Shown here in pieces: positions 6,057 to 9,224 of a stretch of DNA of 9,224 bases (the first letter of the stretch is position 1; each line of letters begins with the position of its first letter). The stretch is taken from assembly GCA_050014415.1 (NCBI GenBank), contig JBEKDJ010000177.1, positions 1-9,224 on the forward strand, in the 5' to 3' direction. The notes beneath the pieces are model-generated. The model had not been told where the DNA came from. It ran no database searches and saw only the letters and a program-made list of their open reading frames with translations. Both the position numbers and the translations under genes were made by a program. The stretch is from JBEKDJ01 sp050014415 (GTDB lineage Bacteria; Desulfobacterota; BSN033; UBA1163).

Positions 6057-6815
6057 ATGAAAAAGGTGTTCTCTAGGCCTAAATCTCTAAAGGAAACCCC
6101 TTTCCACTATTGTCCCGGTTGTGGGCACAGTCTTCTACATCGGATCATCGGAGAGGTCATCGATGAGATGAACCTTCGGGAGAGAACTATCGGAGTTCCT
6201 CCAGCAGGCTGTGCGGTCTTGGCATACAATTATTTTGACATCGACATGGGAGAGGCGTCTCATGGAAGGGCTGCAGCAGTAGCTACAGGGCTGAAGAGGG
6301 CAATGCCAGATAGAATCGTTTTCACCTATCAGGGGGACGGGGATATCGCTGCTATCGGGACTGCTGAGACCATCCATGCAGCAGCCCGAGGAGAGAACTT
6401 TACTACGATCTTTGTCAACAATGGAGTCTATGGAATGACAGGCGGTCAGATGGCTCCGACCACCGTCCTAGGACAAAACACAACCACCTCCCCCGGGGGC
6501 AGAAGAGAGAAAAGGGATGGCTTTCCCATCGATCTCAGCAAAATGCTGGCGGTGGCAAAGGGGAGTGCCTATGTTGAAAGGACTGCTGTCAACTCTCCTG
6601 CTAACATATTGAAAACGAAAAAGGCGATTGCAAAGGCGTTTCAGATTCAGTTGGGAGGATATGGATTTTCCCTCGTCGAGGTCCTATCCCCTTGCCCAAC
6701 CAATTGGAAGATGGATCCTGTTGAAGCCTGCAGATGGATCGGCGAGGTGATGACGATCAGCTTCCCACTTGGAGTTCTGAAAGACGTCCTGGGAGCAAAG
6801 CAAGATGCTCATTAA
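6057..6815 (+). CDS. vorA: 2-oxoacid:ferredoxin oxidoreductase, beta (thiamine diphosphate) subunit
   Basis: The catalytic subunit binds thiamine diphosphate and carries the proximal [4Fe-4S] cluster. In the 252-residue product the TPP/Mg motif runs from GDGD (93-96) to NN (121-122), followed by GVYGMTGGQ. Cluster cysteines are seen as CPGC (19, 22), C52 in PPAGCAV and C213 in SPCPTNW, the set expected for this subunit. Residues 61-80 (start DIDMGEASHGRAAA) match the conserved segment usually written HGR. ATG 6057 lies 5 bp after the alpha stop, and the gene overlaps the gamma gene by 11 bp. The symbol follows the VOR naming used for the alpha subunit. Homologues are often labelled KorB, and the sequence alone does not settle the substrate. 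Confidence 0.92.
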   Translation: MKKVFSRPKSLKETPFHYCPGCGHSLLHRIIGEVIDEMNLRERTIGVPPAGCAVLAYNYFDIDMGEASHGRAAAVATGLKRAMPDRIVFTYQGDGDIAAIGTAETIHAAARGENFTTIFVNNGVYGMTGGQMAPTTVLGQNTTTSPGGRREKRDGFPIDLSKMLAVAKGSAYVERTAVNSPANILKTKKAIAKAFQIQLGGYGFSLVEVLSPCPTNWKMDPVEACRWIGEVMTISFPLGVLKDVLGAKQDAH

Positions 6816-7341
6816 GACTATCTTCTCCGGATTTGGCGGTCAGGGAGTCATCATGATGGGTTACCTCCTTGCGATGGCCGGGATGTACGAAGAGAAGAAT
6901 GTCACCTGTTTGCCTTCCTATGGAGCAGAGGTAAGGGGAGGAACTGCCAATTGTACCGTTGTCATCTCGACTGAAGAAATTGCGTCTCCGGTCGCGTCAG
7001 AACCGGAGTTCGCAGTTTTGATGAATAACCCATCCATGTTCCGATTTCAAAACCAAGTCCTATCTGGAGGGACGATCTTTCTAAATTCGAGCATGATTGA
7101 GTCAAGACCAATTCGGGGTGACTTGAAGATTTTCGAGATTCCAGTCAACGACTTGGCCAAACAACTTAATGAGGAGAAAGTGACGAACATGATCATGTTG
7201 GGCGCCTTTGTAAAAAAGTCTGGATTGGTATCCTTGGAAACCACGGTACGGGCTGTCAAAGATACCTTTGGCAATCGAAATCCAGGGATCTTCCAACTGA
7301 ACAAATCTGCGTTGGCGGTAGGATATGAATATCTGGAATGA
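6805..7341 (+). CDS. 2-oxoacid:ferredoxin oxidoreductase, gamma subunit
   Basis: The gamma subunit (pyruvate/ketoisovalerate oxidoreductase catalytic domain family) completes the complex and contributes the CoA-binding side of the active site. The 178 residues show GFGGQGVIMMG (9-19) at the N-terminus and SYGAEVRGGTANC (38-50), both hallmark motifs, then VTNMIMLGAF (about 136-145). GGGAG (6791-6795) lies 9 nt before ATG 6805, a good ribosome binding site placed inside the beta gene, which it overlaps by 11 bp. With delta, alpha, beta and gamma as four separate genes in this order, the enzyme is of the unfused four-subunit type, as in many archaea and anaerobic bacteria. The KorC or VorG name would depend on substrate. 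Confidence 0.92.
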   Translation: MLIKTIFSGFGGQGVIMMGYLLAMAGMYEEKNVTCLPSYGAEVRGGTANCTVVISTEEIASPVASEPEFAVLMNNPSMFRFQNQVLSGGTIFLNSSMIESRPIRGDLKIFEIPVNDLAKQLNEEKVTNMIMLGAFVKKSGLVSLETTVRAVKDTFGNRNPGIFQLNKSALAVGYEYLE

Positions 7342-7350
7342 GAGGAGGGA
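7341..7350 (+). promoter_or_regulatory. Strong ribosome binding site deciding a GTG start
   Basis: AGAGGAGGGA contains a near-perfect anti-SD match and ends 6 nt before GTG 7357. It begins at the last base of the gamma-subunit stop codon. It supports the GTG start of the ACT gene and high translation relative to the upstream cistrons. Confidence 0.7.
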
Positions 7351-7356
7351 ACTTAG

Positions 7357-7782
7357 GTGCCTGTCAAAGAAATCTTGGTCAGCCTAGAGAATGTTCCGGG
7401 GAAACTTTCTGAAGTGAATGATTATCTGGAGCAAAATGGGATCAGTATTATCGCGCTAAGTGTCGCTGATAAGGCAGGCGGTCATGCCACTCGACTCGTG
7501 GTTAGTGATCCTGAAAAAGCAGCAAATGTCTTGAAAAGTCACGCCTATTCTGTCAAGATGGCCGACGTGTTAGCCGTGGAGGCTCCTAATCATCCGGGAG
7601 GCTTAAAGGCTGTTCTAAAACCTCTTAAAGAGGTCTCTGCTAACATCAACTATTTTTATACCTGTCTTGGCATAAGGGAGCATGCAGTTCTGATTATAGG
7701 TGTAGACAAGATAACGGAGGCAGTCCAGATTTTGAAAGAAAATTGGGTTCACACGTACAATGAGGAACTCTACGAGTCATGA
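7357..7782 (+). CDS. Tandem ACT-domain protein, probable amino-acid sensor
   Basis: The 141 residues hold two ACT domains and nothing else. The first is residues 3-66, with ENVPGKLSEVNDYLEQNGIS at the ligand-side turn. The second is about 70-136, with NHPGGLKAVLKPLKEVSANI. ACT domains bind amino acids at their interface. Stand-alone pairs of this kind are often found beside IOR/VOR-type oxidoreductases and a phenylacetate-CoA-ligase-like acyl-CoA ligase, which fits sensing of the amino acid from which the oxoacid derives. Here the ligase gene is absent, since the next gene is convergent ccsA. The GTG start follows a strong ribosome binding site 15 bp after the gamma gene, so it is the last gene of the operon. 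No DNA-binding domain is present, so any regulation would be allosteric or by protein contact. Confidence 0.85.
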   Translation: MPVKEILVSLENVPGKLSEVNDYLEQNGISIIALSVADKAGGHATRLVVSDPEKAANVLKSHAYSVKMADVLAVEAPNHPGGLKAVLKPLKEVSANINYFYTCLGIREHAVLIIGVDKITEAVQILKENWVHTYNEELYES

Positions 7783-7791
7783 TTGAAAGAG

Positions 7792-8640
7792 TTAAATATA
7801 ACTATGCAGCCCTGAGATAACATAGTTGACTCCAAAATAAGTGAACAAAACAGCAGCAAATCCAAAGATGGAAAGGTAAGCCGCCTTTCTTCCTTTCCAA
7901 TCCCTGGTGAGCCGAGCATGTAAAAATGCGGCATAGATGAACCAGGTGATCAGAGACCAAGTTTCTTTCGGATCCCAACTCCAATAAGTTCCCCAGGCGT
8001 AGTTTGCCCACGCCGCACCTGTAACAATCCCTAAGGTTAACATTGGGAAACCGATGACTATCGATTTGTAGTTGATTTCGTCGAGAATAGGGGCGGAAGG
8101 CATCCATTTTGCTACCCCCCCTGTCCCAGCCTTCTTTCCATCCTGCATCAAGTATAGAATACTAATTCCGAAGGATACAGCGAATGAAGCATATCCCAAA
8201 AAACAGGTGATGACATGGATAGCCAACCAATTGCTTTGCAGCGCCGGCACAAGAGGAGTGATTCTTGAATCGATGCCAGGCATGATGGAGGTAAGAGCAA
8301 TTGCGAGGAAGGCAAAAGGAGTGACAAAAACCCCGATCATTCTCTGGCGGTATTTGAATTCGAGAATTAGGTAGACCAAGACGATCGTCCATGAAAAGAA
8401 AATAAGGGACTCATACATATTGGACAGAGGCACATAACCATACCCGGTTTGGTGTGTTTCGATCCATCGAAATATTAAGCCCGCGGAGTGAATAACCAAT
8501 CCAGTCGTCAGCAGAGAAGTGGAAAGAACACCCAGCATCCGGTTTCGGGAGGTGGCAAAGACGAGATAACCTACCGAACTGATAAGATAGATGCCCATTG
8601 AAGCATTGAAAAATGTTTGGCTCGAAATGGGAAATTCCAT
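7792..8640 (-). CDS. ccsA: Cytochrome c biogenesis protein CcsA/CcsB-type (System II heme handling)
   Basis: An integral membrane protein of the heme-handling family that delivers heme for attachment to CXXCH apocytochromes outside the membrane, normally with a ResB/Ccs1 partner. The 282 residues form about eight hydrophobic helices, starting near 16-30. The WWD signature is WGTYWSWDPKETW (216-228). Likely heme-ligand histidines are H142 in the segment IHVITCFLGYASF, H241 in FLHARLTRDW and H279 in the C-terminal GLHSYI. The C-terminal GVNYVISGLHSY is typical of CcsA. No ResB is present in the window, and no hemA follows, although this gene often precedes hemA in related bacteria. It may equally be called HemX-like. 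It converges with the ACT gene with 9 bp between stops and no terminator. No good ribosome binding site precedes ATG 8640. Confidence 0.9.
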   Translation of the reverse strand: MEFPISSQTFFNASMGIYLISSVGYLVFATSRNRMLGVLSTSLLTTGLVIHSAGLIFRWIETHQTGYGYVPLSNMYESLIFFSWTIVLVYLILEFKYRQRMIGVFVTPFAFLAIALTSIMPGIDSRITPLVPALQSNWLAIHVITCFLGYASFAVSFGISILYLMQDGKKAGTGGVAKWMPSAPILDEINYKSIVIGFPMLTLGIVTGAAWANYAWGTYWSWDPKETWSLITWFIYAAFLHARLTRDWKGRKAAYLSIFGFAAVLFTYFGVNYVISGLHSYI

Positions 8641-8669
8641 GATTGACTCGGTGAAGAAGTTATCGTTTT

Positions 8670-8699
8670 AAAATAACAGACCCAGATACAGGATGTCAA
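8670..8699 (-). promoter_or_regulatory. Sigma70-type promoter of ccsA
   Basis: On the minus strand TTGACA (8694-8699), a perfect -35, is followed after 18 bp by TATTTT (8670-8675), and TGT directly before it forms an extended -10. Transcription would start near 8663, about 22 nt before ATG 8640. ccsA therefore need not depend on the gene at 9003-9224. A short GTTAT/ATAAC inverted repeat (8659-8677) overlaps the -10. Confidence 0.5.
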
Positions 8700-9002
8700 T
8701 TCCTGCCGAGGGAAGGTTCATTTGGACATTATGCCTCAGACTTCTGACCTAAGAACAAAAAGGAGGAACTGGCCTGAGAAAATCCGGGAATGAAGGGGAG
8801 ATTCGAAAGAAATAGAAGACAGTAGACAAGAAGGGGAGAGGGGAAACAGCACGACAAGAAGGTTTAAGAACACTGCCAGGGGCAATTTCATAGATAGAAA
8901 GATCTGTTGTCTGAGGTCTGACCCGTTCGCCGAACAAGTTTTTCGGCAGGTGAGGGTCCTGCGTCATAAATGGGGCTAGGGAAAGGAGAAATAGGATTGA
9001 AA
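8700..9002. other. Intergenic stretch with purine-skewed tract
   Basis: No supported gene. The plus strand is strongly purine-rich from about 8751 to 8870, which makes minus-strand frames read as hydrophobic Leu/Ser/Pro/Phe text. One of these (8736-8891, opening MKLPLAVFLNLLVVLF) looks like a signal peptide but has no ribosome binding site. CCTCAGAC (8734-8741) is inverted as GTCTGAGG (8909-8916), and TCTGACC recurs at 8743 and 8918. GTTCG-C-CGAAC (8925-8935) is a tight palindrome, too short in the loop to be a terminator. Confidence 0.3.
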
Positions 9003-9224
9003 TTACTTCTTTTCTACAATCCTTTTCTTCTCCAAAGGAATGTCAGTGCGGATGTCCTTCCTTTCCAATTTGGGCTTTTCAGAGACGTGAATTTTGTAGG
9101 TTGCTTTCAACAATAATACGCCATCGTCTTTGTGCCGCTGAACGAACTTTTCGATATCCAAATACTCTTGGCCTTTAAAGATATTACGGCAGTTCCTCAG
9201 CAGATAAGCCAAACCGACATCATC
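9003..9224 (-). CDS. 3' end of a protein of unknown function (cut by window edge)
   Basis: The minus-strand frame is open from base 9224 to a TAA at 9003-9005, giving the last 73 or so residues of a longer protein. The TTG at 9210-9212 is probably internal. Text near the edge reads GLAYLLRNCRNIF, then GQEYLDIEKFVQRHKDDGVLL and a strand-like KATYKIHV, ending in a very basic tail (KPKLERKDIRTDIP, LEKKRIVEKK). It is soluble and highly charged, with one Cys and no membrane segment. I do not recognise the family. It lies upstream of ccsA on the same strand but about 360 bp away, and ccsA has its own promoter, so cotranscription is unlikely. Confidence 0.5.
   Translation of the reverse strand, partial: DDVGLAYLLRNCRNIFKGQEYLDIEKFVQRHKDDGVLLLKATYKIHVSEKPKLERKDIRTDIPLEKKRIVEKK

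Noticed and set aside
1..9224. CRISPR array, transposase, prophage or toxin-antitoxin genes
   Set aside because: I saw no regularly spaced repeats, transposase or integrase motifs, or phage genes. No tRNA or rRNA sequence was recognised either.

Overview
The window looks like a chromosomal stretch from a mid-GC, probably anaerobic bacterium. I would guess Desulfobacterota or a related deltaproteobacterial group. The guess rests on a ferredoxin-dependent 2-oxoacid oxidoreductase operon with a tandem-ACT gene, a CcsA-type cytochrome c assembly gene and a lone ArsA-like ATPase. It is inferred from gene content, not from a marker gene.

Layout: positions 1-207 hold the 3' end of an unrecognised beta-rich protein. 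Positions 208-1127 hold no convincing intact gene. They contain a densely folded stretch (236-417) that resembles a riboswitch with a terminator, a repeat-like segment with a possible gene remnant on the minus strand, and an AT-rich tract. A 60-residue small protein (1128-1310) has a strong ribosome binding site. CinA (1640-2878) and a Nudix hydrolase (3011-3454) follow on the plus strand, and both families act on ADP-ribose-type nucleotides. Convergent to them on the minus strand is an ArsA/Get3-like ATPase (3698-4663). The gap between holds a bidirectional-terminator-like hairpin and what reads as the decayed remains of a small gene.

The core is a compact five-gene operon, 4731-7782, driven by a good sigma70-type promoter at 4675-4703. 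It encodes a 2[4Fe-4S] ferredoxin subunit, then the alpha (VorB-like), beta (TPP-binding) and gamma subunits of a 2-oxoacid:ferredoxin oxidoreductase, then a tandem ACT-domain protein. The likely reaction is CoA-dependent oxidative decarboxylation of a branched-chain or related 2-oxoacid with reduction of ferredoxin, or the reverse reaction. The ACT protein is a plausible amino-acid sensor.

The operon ends 9 bp from a convergent ccsA gene (7792-8640), which has its own promoter-like sequence at 8670-8699. Positions 8700-9002 hold a purine-skewed non-coding stretch, and 9003-9224 is the 3' end of an unrecognised minus-strand gene cut by the window edge.

I see no wholly new multi-gene system. 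The most interesting points are the riboswitch-like element at 236-417, the CinA whose C-terminal domain has lost its deamidase signature, a hairpin presenting an SD-like sequence just before the beta-subunit start, and the decayed gene behind arsA.
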